From UBA668 sp046052275 (GTDB taxonomy: Bacteria > Actinomycetota > Acidimicrobiia > Acidimicrobiales > Ilumatobacteraceae): a stretch of DNA of 11,662 bases. Numbering within the stretch: the stretch's first letter is position 1; every line of letters starts with the position of its first letter. Both the position numbers and the translations under genes were made by a program. Shown here piece after piece: positions 1 through 7,276 of the stretch. The notes beneath the pieces were generated by a model. It made no database searches. It worked only from the letters and a program-made list of their open reading frames with translations, and was not told the DNA's origin. The stretch spans positions 1 through 11,662 of the forward strand of contig JBJOMQ010000066.1 of the NCBI GenBank assembly GCA_046052275.1, in the 5' to 3' direction.

Positions 1-1
1 C

Positions 2-118
2 GGCATGCCGCCCACTGGCGGCCTCGGGATCGGAATGGATCGCGTGGCGATGCTCATCGCCGGCGTGAACTCGATCAAGGAGGTCATCTTGTTCCCGACA
101 CTGAGGCCCGAGCAATGA
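2..118 (+). CDS. lysS: Lysyl-tRNA synthetase, C-terminal end (partial, 5' end outside window)
   Basis: These are the last 38 codons of a class II aminoacyl-tRNA synthetase that charges tRNA-Lys with lysine in the cytoplasm. The visible part begins GMPPTGGLGIGMDR, which is class II motif 3; its Arg contacts ATP in this family. It ends with NSIKEVILFPTLRPEQ, the typical LysS C-terminus (AspRS and AsnRS differ after the motif 3 helix). The reading frame is open from the first base of the window, so the start and the anticodon-binding domain lie upstream. The TGA stop (116-118) overlaps the ATG of dapD in an ATGA arrangement, so the two genes are probably co-transcribed and translationally coupled. 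Assignment to LysS rather than another class IIb enzyme rests on only 38 residues but the match is strong. Confidence 0.92.
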   Translation, partial: GMPPTGGLGIGMDRVAMLIAGVNSIKEVILFPTLRPEQ

Positions 119-1044
119 CCGCAGCATGGGGGCGCGGCCTCGCCACCGTCAGCGACGACGGCGCAGTGCTCGACACGTGGTTCCGTGAGGTGGGCGTCGG
201 CGAGGACACTGCACCGGACACCTTCGACGAGTACGCAGCCGCCGAGCGGCGCGACGACGTGCGCGGCGTCAACATCCGGGCTGTCCGACTGGCGATCGAC
301 ACCGATGCCAAGCCTGCTGATGCCAGCGACGCCTATCTCCGACTGCACCTGCTGTCGCACCGGCTCATGCGGCCGCGCCAGCAGAACCTCGATGGCATCT
401 TCGGCCTGCTCACCAACGTCGCATGGACCAATCTCGGGCCGGTGCAGGTCGACGCAGTCGACGAACTGCGCTGGCGGGTGCGCCGCGCCGGCCAGGTGCT
501 CACCGTGCACGGCCTCGACAAGTTCCCGCGGATGACCGACTACGTGGTGCCCACCGGCGTGCGCATCGCCGATGCCGACCGCGTCAGGCTCGGGGCGCAC
601 CTGTCGCCCGGCACGACCGTGATGCACGAGGGATTCTGCAACTTCAACGCCGGCACACTGGGCACGAGCATGGTCGAAGGTCGCATCTCCGCCGGTGTCA
701 TCGTCGGCGACGGCAGCGACATCGGCGGCGGCGCCAGCATCATGGGCACGCTCTCCGGAGGCGGCACCGAGCAGGTCACCATCGGCGAGCGCTGCCTCCT
801 CGGAGCCGAAGCCGGAATCGGAATCAGCCTCGGCGACGAGTGCGTCGTCGAGGCCGGCCTGTATGTCACTGCCGGCACGCTCGTAGAAGTGCGCGGCACC
901 GGCGAATCAGAGGTGGTGAAAGCCAAGTCGCTCAGCGGCAAGGGCGGCTTGCTCTATCGGCGGAACAGCCGCACTGGCGCCGTCGAGGCGCTGCCCCGCT
1001 CGGCGAAGTGGGAAGGCCTCAACGCCGAGTTGCATCGGAACTGA
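115..1044 (+). CDS. dapD: 2,3,4,5-tetrahydropyridine-2,6-dicarboxylate N-succinyltransferase (actinobacterial type)
   Basis: This enzyme transfers succinyl from succinyl-CoA to tetrahydrodipicolinate, a step of the succinylase branch of meso-diaminopimelate and lysine synthesis in the cytoplasm. The 309 residues are close to the roughly 317 of Mycobacterium tuberculosis DapD, the best remembered match. An N-terminal alpha/beta domain spans about 1-140. A left-handed beta-helix of hexapeptide repeats follows from about 145 to 260, with VVPTGVRIADADRVRLGAH, FNAGTLG (177-183), MVEGRISAGV, GGGASIMGTLSGGG and CVVEAGLYVTAGT. E188 of MVEGR aligns with the Glu proposed as catalytic in the mycobacterial enzyme. 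Such proteins are trimers. The start is the ATG inside the lysS stop (ATGA), with GAGG at 103-106 and an 8-base spacer. Its last 26 bases overlap the 3' end of the convergent Mg2+ ATPase gene. Confidence 0.96.
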   Translation: MTAAWGRGLATVSDDGAVLDTWFREVGVGEDTAPDTFDEYAAAERRDDVRGVNIRAVRLAIDTDAKPADASDAYLRLHLLSHRLMRPRQQNLDGIFGLLTNVAWTNLGPVQVDAVDELRWRVRRAGQVLTVHGLDKFPRMTDYVVPTGVRIADADRVRLGAHLSPGTTVMHEGFCNFNAGTLGTSMVEGRISAGVIVGDGSDIGGGASIMGTLSGGGTEQVTIGERCLLGAEAGIGISLGDECVVEAGLYVTAGTLVEVRGTGESEVVKAKSLSGKGGLLYRRNSRTGAVEALPRSAKWEGLNAELHRN

Positions 1045-3451
1045 CGCGACCCAGCGCGAGCTTGAGTCGCTCGCTGACGATTGCATAGACAACGACGATC
1101 GCGCCCACTGCGGCAAGGATCGCAGCCGAAGGTGGGGCCATCCCAAGCCGTGATGCGAACGGCATCCACGGCACGGCGAGGGTGACGACGGCGACGCCAA
1201 CCGACGACCACAGCAGCGCCGCGCTCGGCCTGCTGCGAAGCGCCGGCCGGCGGGTGCGCAGTACGAGCATGATGGCCAGCTCGGTGAGCGTCGACTCGAT
1301 GAACCATCCCGTGCGGAACGCCGTCTCGTCGGCGCCCAGCACCGCCCTCAGCACTGCGAACGCAGCGAGGTCGAACACGGTGCTCACGAGTCCGAACACC
1401 ACCATGAAGCGGCGCACCTCGCGCACGTCCCATCGCACCGGACGGCCGAGTTCTTCTTCGTCGACCCGATCGGTGGCGATGGTCATTCCCGGCACGTCGG
1501 AGAGGAAGTTCAGCAGCAGGATCTGGGTGGGCACGAGCGGGAGGAACGGCAACAGCGCCGCCGAGGCCGCCATCGAGAGCATGTTGCCGAAGTTGGCGCT
1601 GATCGTGACATGGATGTACTTCAGTGTGTTGGCGAAGATGCCGCGGCCGGCGCAGATGCCGTCGTGCAGGACGCCCAGGTCCTTGTCGAGGAGCACGATG
1701 TCGGCCGTCTGCTTGGCGACGTCGACAGCGGTATCGACCGAGATCCCGACGTCGGCAGCGTGCAGCGCAGGCGTGTCGTTGATGCCGTCACCGAGGAAGC
1801 CCACCGTGTGTCCCGACGACGACAGCACTCGCACGATGCGCTCCTTGTGGAGCGGCTCGACCTCGGCGAACACGTCGACGTCGGCGGCCGCCGCGGCGAG
1901 TGACGCATCATCGAGGCGGTCGATGTCGGCACCCGTGAGCACCGGCTCGCTCCGCAGACCCATCCGACCGGCGATGAGCGACGCTGCGTGGCGATTGTCG
2001 CCCGTGACCAGCCGAACGCCCACCTCGAGGAGGCGGAGCTGGTCGATGGCCTCCCGTGCCCCTGGCTTGGGCGGGTCGGTGAAGAGCAGCAGGCCTGCGA
2101 AGTCGAGGCCCGTCTCGTCGTCGGGGCCGATCGAGTGCACCGGTCCGTCGAGCGGCCTGCTCGCGACGGCGAGCACCCGGTATCCCTCGGCCGACAGCAC
2201 CGCAAACCGGGTCCGCACGGCGTCGAGGTCGGGTGCAGCGCAGCACGACAGCACCTGCTCGACTGCGCCCTTGGTGACCAGCCTCACGCCGTCGTCGAGC
2301 TGAACCGCCACCGACAGTCGCTTGCGCGTGAAGTCGAACGGCAGTTCCGCCAGCAGCTGACCCTCATCGGATGGCGCCGTCACCGCTGCGAGAACCGCTG
2401 CGTCGATGGGGTTGTCGAACCCCCGCTGGTGACGCGAGTTCCACCACGCGAGCCGCGCGATGCGGGTATCGGGTCGGCCGTTGACGTCCTCGACCCGGTC
2501 GAGCACCACGTCTCCCGTGGTGAGCGTGCCCGTCTTGTCGGTGCAGAGCAGATCGAGAATGCCGATGTCCTCGATCGCGTCGAGCCGCTTCACGATGACC
2601 CGCCGAGCCGCCATCAGCCGTGCCCCGCGAGAGAGGCTCACGCTGACGATTGCGGGCAGCAGCTGGGGTGTCAGGCCCACGGCCAGCGCAAGCGCGAACA
2701 GGAGCGACTCGACGAACGGCCGCTGGAGCGCGACGTTGATGGCGAAGCAGCTGGCAACCAGCACCGACGTGGCGCCGAGCACCATCCGGCCGAACGACGC
2801 GATGCCGCGTTCGAAGGCCGTTGGCAGGTGACGCGCCGCGAGGTGCTCGGCCACCGCACCGAACTCGGTAGCGCGACCGGTCTCGACGACGAGCATCGTT
2901 CCCTCGCCGCTCGCGACATGCGAGCCGAGCAGCAGCGCATGGCCCCGGTCGCCACCGGGTCCGGGCTCCTTGTGCCGCGGGTACGGCTCACCCGAGATGG
3001 CCGACTCGTCGACCAGCAACGCGGTCGCAGCGAGCACGATCCCGTCGCCGGGAACAACGTCGCCAGCACGGAGCTCGACGACGTCGCCCGCCACCACCTC
3101 CGACCACGGAACCTCGGCAATCGCTCCGTCGCGACGCACGCGACAGCGCACCCTCACTGCGGCGAGCAGCGAGTCGACGGCACGTTCGGCGCCGCGCTCC
3201 TGCGCGAACCCGAGCAGTCCGCTGGCAGCGACGATGGCAGTGACGATCGCCGCATCCGTGCTCTCGCCGAGGAACTGCGACAGCGCAGCGGCAGCGAGGA
3301 GGATCAGCAGGATCGGGCTGCGGAACTGGCGCGCCAGCAGCACGAGGCTGCTCGATCGGCGATGCACCAGAGGTGGCGGCGCATCGGCGAGCCGCCGTAC
3401 GGCCTCTGCGGTCGTGAGGCCCTCGTCGGTGGCCTCGGCCCAGGGCGTCAT
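1019..3451 (-). CDS. mgtA: Magnesium-translocating P-type ATPase (P3B, MgtA/MgtB family)
   Basis: This is an inner-membrane ATPase expected to import Mg2+. It has 810 residues, somewhat shorter than E. coli MgtA (about 898). Membrane pairs lie near 45-83 and 222-270, with the rest in the C-terminal third. The actuator loop has SGEP (153-156) in place of the usual TGES, keeping the Glu. The phosphorylation site is D305 in CTDKTGTLT, the nucleotide domain has KGA (394-396), and the hinge motifs are TGDN (483-486) and GDGINDTPA (554-562). M4 reads VGLTPQLLP, where E. coli MgtA has VGLTPEMLP. M6 keeps N648 and D652 in LLLNFLSD, as in MgtA. The ATG at 3451 lies 16 bases after the tag stop and has no Shine-Dalgarno sequence, but TACCGT sits 7 bases upstream. 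No M-box or MgtL-like leader fits before it. Family assignment is firm; ion specificity is inferred. Confidence 0.93.
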   Translation of the reverse strand: MTPWAEATDEGLTTAEAVRRLADAPPPLVHRRSSSLVLLARQFRSPILLILLAAAALSQFLGESTDAAIVTAIVAASGLLGFAQERGAERAVDSLLAAVRVRCRVRRDGAIAEVPWSEVVAGDVVELRAGDVVPGDGIVLAATALLVDESAISGEPYPRHKEPGPGGDRGHALLLGSHVASGEGTMLVVETGRATEFGAVAEHLAARHLPTAFERGIASFGRMVLGATSVLVASCFAINVALQRPFVESLLFALALAVGLTPQLLPAIVSVSLSRGARLMAARRVIVKRLDAIEDIGILDLLCTDKTGTLTTGDVVLDRVEDVNGRPDTRIARLAWWNSRHQRGFDNPIDAAVLAAVTAPSDEGQLLAELPFDFTRKRLSVAVQLDDGVRLVTKGAVEQVLSCCAAPDLDAVRTRFAVLSAEGYRVLAVASRPLDGPVHSIGPDDETGLDFAGLLLFTDPPKPGAREAIDQLRLLEVGVRLVTGDNRHAASLIAGRMGLRSEPVLTGADIDRLDDASLAAAAADVDVFAEVEPLHKERIVRVLSSSGHTVGFLGDGINDTPALHAADVGISVDTAVDVAKQTADIVLLDKDLGVLHDGICAGRGIFANTLKYIHVTISANFGNMLSMAASAALLPFLPLVPTQILLLNFLSDVPGMTIATDRVDEEELGRPVRWDVREVRRFMVVFGLVSTVFDLAAFAVLRAVLGADETAFRTGWFIESTLTELAIMLVLRTRRPALRSRPSAALLWSSVGVAVVTLAVPWMPFASRLGMAPPSAAILAAVGAIVVVYAIVSERLKLALGRVSSDATRR

Positions 3452-3454
3452 GTG

Positions 3455-3480
3455 CTCGACGGTACCGTCACCGCGTCGAG
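3455..3480. repeat. Nested inverted repeat at the tag/mgtA junction
   Basis: The outer arms CTCGACG (3455-3461) and CGTCGAG (3474-3480) pair over 7 bases with a 12-base loop. A perfect 12-base palindrome GACGGTACCGTC (3458-3469) overlaps the left arm and covers the tag stop region and the putative mgtA -10. There is no T-tract, so it is not a typical intrinsic terminator. It could be an operator or an intercistronic RNA hairpin. Confidence 0.45.
3459..3464 (-). promoter_or_regulatory. Putative -10 element of mgtA (leaderless), inside a dyad
   Basis: TACCGT on the minus strand ends 7 bases before the mgtA ATG, within the 16-base gap after tag. It would allow mgtA expression independent of tag. 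It lies inside a perfect 12-base palindrome (3458-3469), so the match may be a by-product of that symmetry. No -35 box was recognised. Confidence 0.35.
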
Positions 3481-4079
3481 GGCAGCGCAGTCACCTCGAC
3501 GAAGCAGCCGTCCAGATGGTCGTCCACCAGGCCCATTGCCTGCATGAACGAGTACACCGTCGTGGGGCCGACGAAGGTCCAGCCCTTCCGCTTCAGATCC
3601 TTCGACAGCGCCACGCTCTCGGCACTCGTGGCCGGCAGTTCATCGTCCACGCTGAGCCGGCGTCGGCGCTCGGTGCGATAGCGCGACACGTAAGCGTGGA
3701 TCGAGCCGTGCTCGTCGATCATCTCGAGTGCCCGCTGTGCGTTGTTGATGGTGCTCTCGATCTTGCCGCGATGGCGGATGATGCCGGCGTCGGCCACCAG
3801 GCGTTCGACATCGCCGGCCGTGAACCGGGCCACCTGCGCCGGGTCGAAGTCGGCGAATGCCGTCCGGAACGCCGGCCGCTTGCGCAGCACCGTGATCCAG
3901 GCGAGGCCGGACTGGAATCCCTCGAGGCACAGCTTCTCGAACAGTCGCACGTCGTCGTCGGCCGGGCGACCCCATTCGAGGTCGTGGTAGTCGACGTACA
4001 GCGGGTCGTCGCCGCACCACCAGCAGCGCCTCACACCGTCGGGGCCGGTACGGAGGCGCTGGTTCGGCTCGGCGGACAT
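3468..4079 (-). CDS. tag: DNA-3-methyladenine glycosylase I
   Basis: This base-excision repair enzyme removes 3-methyladenine from alkylated DNA, leaving an abasic site. The 203 residues exceed E. coli Tag (187) by a short N-terminal tail and a few C-terminal residues. The HhH-superfamily fold and family motifs are plain: DPLYVDYHDLEWG (25-37), CLEGFQSGLAWITVL with E53 and W61 matching E. coli E38 and W46, DAGIIRHRGKI, and KGWTFVGPTTVYSFMQA. The four zinc ligands of E. coli Tag (C4, H17, H175, C179) are all present as C19, H32, H188 and C192, with identical spacing within each pair. It is the first gene of a two-gene minus-strand unit with mgtA. TAGGTT lies 6 bases upstream of the ATG and there is no Shine-Dalgarno sequence, so a leaderless mRNA is likely. 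Confidence 0.96.
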   Translation of the reverse strand: MSAEPNQRLRTGPDGVRRCWWCGDDPLYVDYHDLEWGRPADDDVRLFEKLCLEGFQSGLAWITVLRKRPAFRTAFADFDPAQVARFTAGDVERLVADAGIIRHRGKIESTINNAQRALEMIDEHGSIHAYVSRYRTERRRRLSVDDELPATSAESVALSKDLKRKGWTFVGPTTVYSFMQAMGLVDDHLDGCFVEVTALPSTR

Positions 4080-4085
4080 GCGGGG

Positions 4086-4091
4086 AACCTA
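4086..4091 (-). promoter_or_regulatory. Putative -10 element of tag (leaderless)
   Basis: TAGGTT on the minus strand ends 6 bases before the tag ATG (spacer CCCCGC). A -10 box this close places the transcription start at or next to the ATG, as in leaderless actinobacterial mRNAs. No convincing -35 box is visible. It lies in the 78-base divergent region shared with the acyl-CoA synthetase gene. Confidence 0.5.
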
Positions 4092-4144
4092 GCGGGAGGG
4101 CCTTCGCCGCCAGATTCGTGTGGCGACGGATGTCACACTTCGGC

Positions 4145-4150
4145 AAGGAT
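4145..4150 (+). promoter_or_regulatory. Ribosome binding site of the acyl-CoA synthetase gene
   Basis: AAGGAT lies 7 bases before GTG 4158. It decides the start in a frame that stays open far upstream, and it is one of the few recognisable Shine-Dalgarno sequences in the window. Confidence 0.6.
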
Positions 4151-4157
4151 CACCCCT

Positions 4158-5873
4158 GTGATCCACCACTATCTCGCTGCCCGTGCCGAGCTCGAGGGCC
4201 CCGGTTCGCCCTTCCATGTCACCACCGAGGAGGTACGCGGCGTCACCCTTCGCAGCTACGCCGCTGCGCCTCCCACGATGCGCGCCGTCTGGGAGCTCGC
4301 CGGATTCCAGGGCGACAAGGAGTACCTCGTCTACGAAGACGAGCGGTACACGTACGCAGAGGTGCAGGCACAGGCGCGAAAGCTCGCCGCCCACCTCGTT
4401 GCCCACGGTGTCACGCCGGGCTCGCGGGTCGCGATCGCGATGCGCAACTACCCGGAGTGGGTCACGTCGTACTGGGCATGCGTCAGCGTCGGCGCCGCCG
4501 TGGTGGGAATGAATGCGTGGTGGACGCCGCCGGAGATGGAGTACGCGCTCAACGACAGCGAGCCACGCGTGATGATCGCCGATGAGGAGCGCATCGAGCG
4601 ATTCGGCCACATGCCGTCGCAGCGTCCGATGCACGTCATCTCGGTGCGCACCGATCGGGCGATCCCCGCCGACGGTGCCCGCTGGGCCGACGTGATGGCG
4701 ACCGACGACCCCGGCACCCTGCCGGCGGTCGAGATCGACCCCGACGACGACGCCACCATCTTCTACACCTCGGGCACCACCGGATTCCCGAAGGGGGCGC
4801 AGCTCACCCATCGCGGCTCGGTGGCCAACATCTTCAACATCGTCGTGATGGGCGCTGCGGTCACCAGCGCCGAGGCGAAGGCTGTTGCCGCAGGTGACGT
4901 GCCGGCTCCGGCCGATCCGCCGGCTGCCCCGCCGTCACCGGTGTTCATGGCACCCACGCCGCTGTTCCACGTGACGGCGTGCAACTGCGTGATGCATCCC
5001 GCCACGCTGCTCGGCGCAAAGGTGGTGCTGATGTACAAGTGGGATCCCGGTCGCGCCATCGAGCTGATCGAGCGCGAGCGTGTCACCAACTTCTCGGGCG
5101 TGCCCACGATGAGCCGCGAGATGCTGATGCATCCCGACTGGGCCACGCGCGACACGTCGAGCCTGCAGGGAATGGGTGGCGGCGGCGCAGCACTGCAGCC
5201 CGACCTGGTGAAGAAGATCGCCGGTGCGCTGAAGAAGGGCCAGCCGTCCACCGGCTACGGCATGACCGAGACGTGCGGCATCATCACCGCCAACTCGGCC
5301 CGCTTCTACCTGGCGAAGCCCGAGTCGTGCGGACCTGTCGTACCCACGCTCGAGGCCAAGCTGGTCGACGACGACGGCAACGACCTTCCCAGCGACCCCA
5401 GCACCACCGGCATCCTCTGCGTGCGCGGCTCGATCGTCATCAAGGGCTACCTCAACCGGCCCGAGGCGACAGCCGACTCGATTCGCGATGGCTGGCTGAA
5501 CACCGGCGACATTGCCCGCATCGACGAGGACGGCTTCGTGTACATCGTCGACCGTGCCAAGGACATGGTGCTGCGCGGCGGCGAGAACGTGTACTGCAGC
5601 GAGGTCGAGACGGCCATCTACCACCACGACGCGATCGCCGAGGCCTGCGTGTTCGGCATCCCCGACGAGCGCCTCGGCGAGGACGTGGCGGCGGTGATCG
5701 TGCTGCGCCCCGGCCACTCGCTCACCGCCGACGAGCTCCGCGAGTTCCTTGGTGCCAGCCTCGCCAAGCACAAGATCCCTGCCACCGTCTGGTTCCGCGA
5801 CGAGCCGATCCCCCGCAATGCCAACGGCAAGTTCCTGAAGCGCGAGCTGCGCAAGGAACTGGTCGGCAGCTGA
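4158..5873 (+). CDS. AMP-dependent acyl-CoA synthetase (fatty-acid--CoA ligase family)
   Basis: This is a class I adenylate-forming enzyme (571 residues) expected to activate a carboxylic acid with ATP to an acyl-adenylate and then a CoA thioester. Core motifs run in order: A3/P-loop YTSGTTGFPKG (203-213), A5 YGMTET (367-372), A7 GWLNTGDI (445-452), A8 hinge DRAKDMVLRGGENVY (465-479), and A10 NANGKFLKREL with the catalytic Lys at K558. An Ala/Pro-rich insertion (about 232-262) follows A3. There is no signal peptide. The frame is open for 1188 bases upstream, but that part is antisense to tag and mgtA. GTG at 4158 is chosen because AAGGAT (4145-4150) sits 7 bases upstream and the protein then begins at a normal N-terminus (IHHYLAARAELEGP). 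It heads a three-gene unit. The acid substrate cannot be told from sequence; medium/long-chain fatty acids or an aromatic acid are possible. Confidence 0.92.
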   Translation: MIHHYLAARAELEGPGSPFHVTTEEVRGVTLRSYAAAPPTMRAVWELAGFQGDKEYLVYEDERYTYAEVQAQARKLAAHLVAHGVTPGSRVAIAMRNYPEWVTSYWACVSVGAAVVGMNAWWTPPEMEYALNDSEPRVMIADEERIERFGHMPSQRPMHVISVRTDRAIPADGARWADVMATDDPGTLPAVEIDPDDDATIFYTSGTTGFPKGAQLTHRGSVANIFNIVVMGAAVTSAEAKAVAAGDVPAPADPPAAPPSPVFMAPTPLFHVTACNCVMHPATLLGAKVVLMYKWDPGRAIELIERERVTNFSGVPTMSREMLMHPDWATRDTSSLQGMGGGGAALQPDLVKKIAGALKKGQPSTGYGMTETCGIITANSARFYLAKPESCGPVVPTLEAKLVDDDGNDLPSDPSTTGILCVRGSIVIKGYLNRPEATADSIRDGWLNTGDIARIDEDGFVYIVDRAKDMVLRGGENVYCSEVETAIYHHDAIAEACVFGIPDERLGEDVAAVIVLRPGHSLTADELREFLGASLAKHKIPATVWFRDEPIPRNANGKFLKRELRKELVGS

Positions 5874-5877
5874 TCGC

Positions 5878-6699
5878 ATGAGCCACACCGCCAGCGGCAT
5901 CTTCTACGAGACGTTCGGCGACCCTGCGCATCCGACCCTGATGCTGGTGAACGGCCTCGGGAGCCAGTGCATCAACTATGCCGAGGACTGGTGCCGGATG
6001 TTCGCCGGCGAGGGCCTCCAGGTCGTGCGATTCGACAACCGCGATGTGGGCCTGAGCCGGCGATTCGACGGGATCGACTACCAGCTGGCCGACATGGCCG
6101 GCGATGTCGTCGACGTGCTCGACGCACTCGGCGTGCAGCGGGCCCATGTGATGGGCCTGTCGATGGGCGGCATGATCGTGCAGCAGCTGGCACTCGACCA
6201 TCCCCATCGGGTGCTCACGATGACCTCGGTGATGAGCAGCACCGGCGAGCCCGAGTACCGGCGCAGCACGATGAACGCCCAGCTGCTGCTCACCGAGCCA
6301 GGCGCCACCACGCGTGAGGGCTATGTGCAGCAGTGGATCGAGGGGCTGCGCGAATGGGGCAGCCCCGCCTTCGCCGACGAGACCCGCTGGCGGGCCGAGG
6401 CCGAGCGGGCATGGGACCGCGGCTACGACCCCGCCGGTGTCGAGCGCCAGTACCTCGCCATCATGGCCAGTCCGCCGCGGGCCGACCGCCTCCGATCGCT
6501 CGCCGTGCCCACGCTGGTGATCCACGGCGACCGCGACACGCTCATCGACCAGATCGGCGGCCGTCGCACCGCCGAACTGATCCCCGGAGCCCGACTCGAG
6601 ATCATCGAGGGCATGGGCCACGACTACCCGCCAGGCCTCTGGCGGCAGTGGACAGACCTGGTGGCCGGGCACATCCGTGCCAACTCTGCGCCACACTGA
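5878..6699 (+). CDS. Alpha/beta-fold hydrolase (RdmC-like esterase group)
   Basis: This is a 273-residue soluble alpha/beta hydrolase. The oxyanion region is VNGLGSQ (24-30), followed by the FDNRDVGLS segment (52-60) typical of a widespread group that includes the methylesterase RdmC. The nucleophile elbow is GLSMGG with S95. The acid is D220 in the HGDRD segment, and the base is H248 in GMGHD. The catalytic triad is therefore complete. A helical lid spans about 125-200. The ATG lies 4 bases after the acyl-CoA synthetase stop. There is no good Shine-Dalgarno sequence at a normal distance, so translation is probably coupled to the upstream gene. An ester or thioester substrate related to the neighbouring synthetase is plausible, but that is inference from position only. 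The family includes esterases, lipases and dehalogenase-like enzymes, so the reaction is not settled. Confidence 0.9.
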   Translation: MSHTASGIFYETFGDPAHPTLMLVNGLGSQCINYAEDWCRMFAGEGLQVVRFDNRDVGLSRRFDGIDYQLADMAGDVVDVLDALGVQRAHVMGLSMGGMIVQQLALDHPHRVLTMTSVMSSTGEPEYRRSTMNAQLLLTEPGATTREGYVQQWIEGLREWGSPAFADETRWRAEAERAWDRGYDPAGVERQYLAIMASPPRADRLRSLAVPTLVIHGDRDTLIDQIGGRRTAELIPGARLEIIEGMGHDYPPGLWRQWTDLVAGHIRANSAPH

Positions 6700-6703
6700 C
6701 GAC

Positions 6704-7261
6704 ATGGATCCCCTCGCCTTCGCCTCGCTGGCGCGCACGCGGCGCACGAGCATGCTCGTCGACCGCGACCGGCCGGTGCCGCGCGACCTCGTCGAGCACC
6801 TGTGCGACCTGGCCCAGTGGGCACCCAACCACAAGCGCACGTGGCCGTGGCAGTTCGCACTCGTCGAGGGCGACGGACGCGCCACGCTGGGCAATGTGAT
6901 CGCCGATGCCATGCAGGCGCACGGCGACGAGCCAGCAAAGGTCGACAAGGCACGCGGCAAGTACCTGCGCACGCCTGCCACCCTCGTGATCGCCGCACGG
7001 CCAGGCGACAGCCCGATGCGCACCGCAGAGAACCGAGATGCGGTCGCCGCCGGCGTGCAGAACATCCTGCTCGCCGGCACCGCGCACGGCCTTGCCACCT
7101 ACTGGGGCTCGTGCCCGAAGGGGGCCAACGAGGCTGTCGCCGCGCTGTGCGGATTCGACGACGGCAGCACCGTCGTGGCAATCGTGTACGTCGGCTGGGC
7201 CACTGAACTGCCCGAGCCGCCCGAGCGTCCTCCGGTGGCGCTGCGCGTGATCGACCGCTGA
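6704..7261 (+). CDS. Nitroreductase family protein (YdjA-like)
   Basis: This is a 185-residue FMN-dependent oxidoreductase of the nitroreductase fold, closest in pattern and length to E. coli YdjA (183 residues). The N-terminal basic segment ARTRRTS (10-16) fits the FMN-phosphate contact. The hallmark AQWAPNHKRTWPW (37-49) parallels YdjA 'APDHKSMQPW'. KARGKYLRTPATLVIAA lies in the middle and GLATYWGSCPKG (129-140) near the second FMN contact. Members act as homodimers using NAD(P)H; physiological substrates are usually unknown. The ATG at 6704 was preferred over the in-frame GTG at 6677 because the latter lies inside the hydrolase gene and adds residues not seen in the family; the spacing of 4 bases also repeats that of the previous gene pair. 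It is the last gene of the plus-strand trio, ending 15 bases from the convergent lipoprotein gene. Confidence 0.9.
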   Translation: MDPLAFASLARTRRTSMLVDRDRPVPRDLVEHLCDLAQWAPNHKRTWPWQFALVEGDGRATLGNVIADAMQAHGDEPAKVDKARGKYLRTPATLVIAARPGDSPMRTAENRDAVAAGVQNILLAGTAHGLATYWGSCPKGANEAVAALCGFDDGSTVVAIVYVGWATELPEPPERPPVALRVIDR

Positions 7262-7276
7262 GCCGGGCGCTGATCG

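Noticed and set aside
3452..3467. Mg2+ riboswitch (M-box) or leader peptide before mgtA
   Set aside because: The gap is only 16 bases after tag, far too short for either element.
1988..3547. Long open frame on the plus strand (519 codons) antisense to mgtA
   Set aside because: The minus strand encodes an unmistakable P-type ATPase here. The antisense protein is rich in Arg, Gln and His with no recognisable domain, a common artefact of G+C-rich codon bias.
4118..4138. GTGTG/CACAC inverted repeat in the tag/acyl-CoA synthetase divergent region
   Set aside because: Arms of only 5 bases with an 11-base spacer and no extension; too weak to call an operator.
2970..4157. Upstream extension of the acyl-CoA synthetase frame, giving a possible 967-residue fusion
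   Set aside because: The extra 396 codons are antisense to tag and mgtA, show no domain, and a Shine-Dalgarno sequence plus GTG at 4158 gives the normal family length.
6677..6703. Earlier GTG start (6677) for the nitroreductase
   Set aside because: It lies inside the hydrolase gene and adds nine residues not seen in YdjA-like proteins; ATG 6704 repeats the 4-base spacing of the operon.
7262..7276. Terminator between the convergent nitroreductase and lipoprotein genes
   Set aside because: The 15-base gap has no stable stem with a T-tract.
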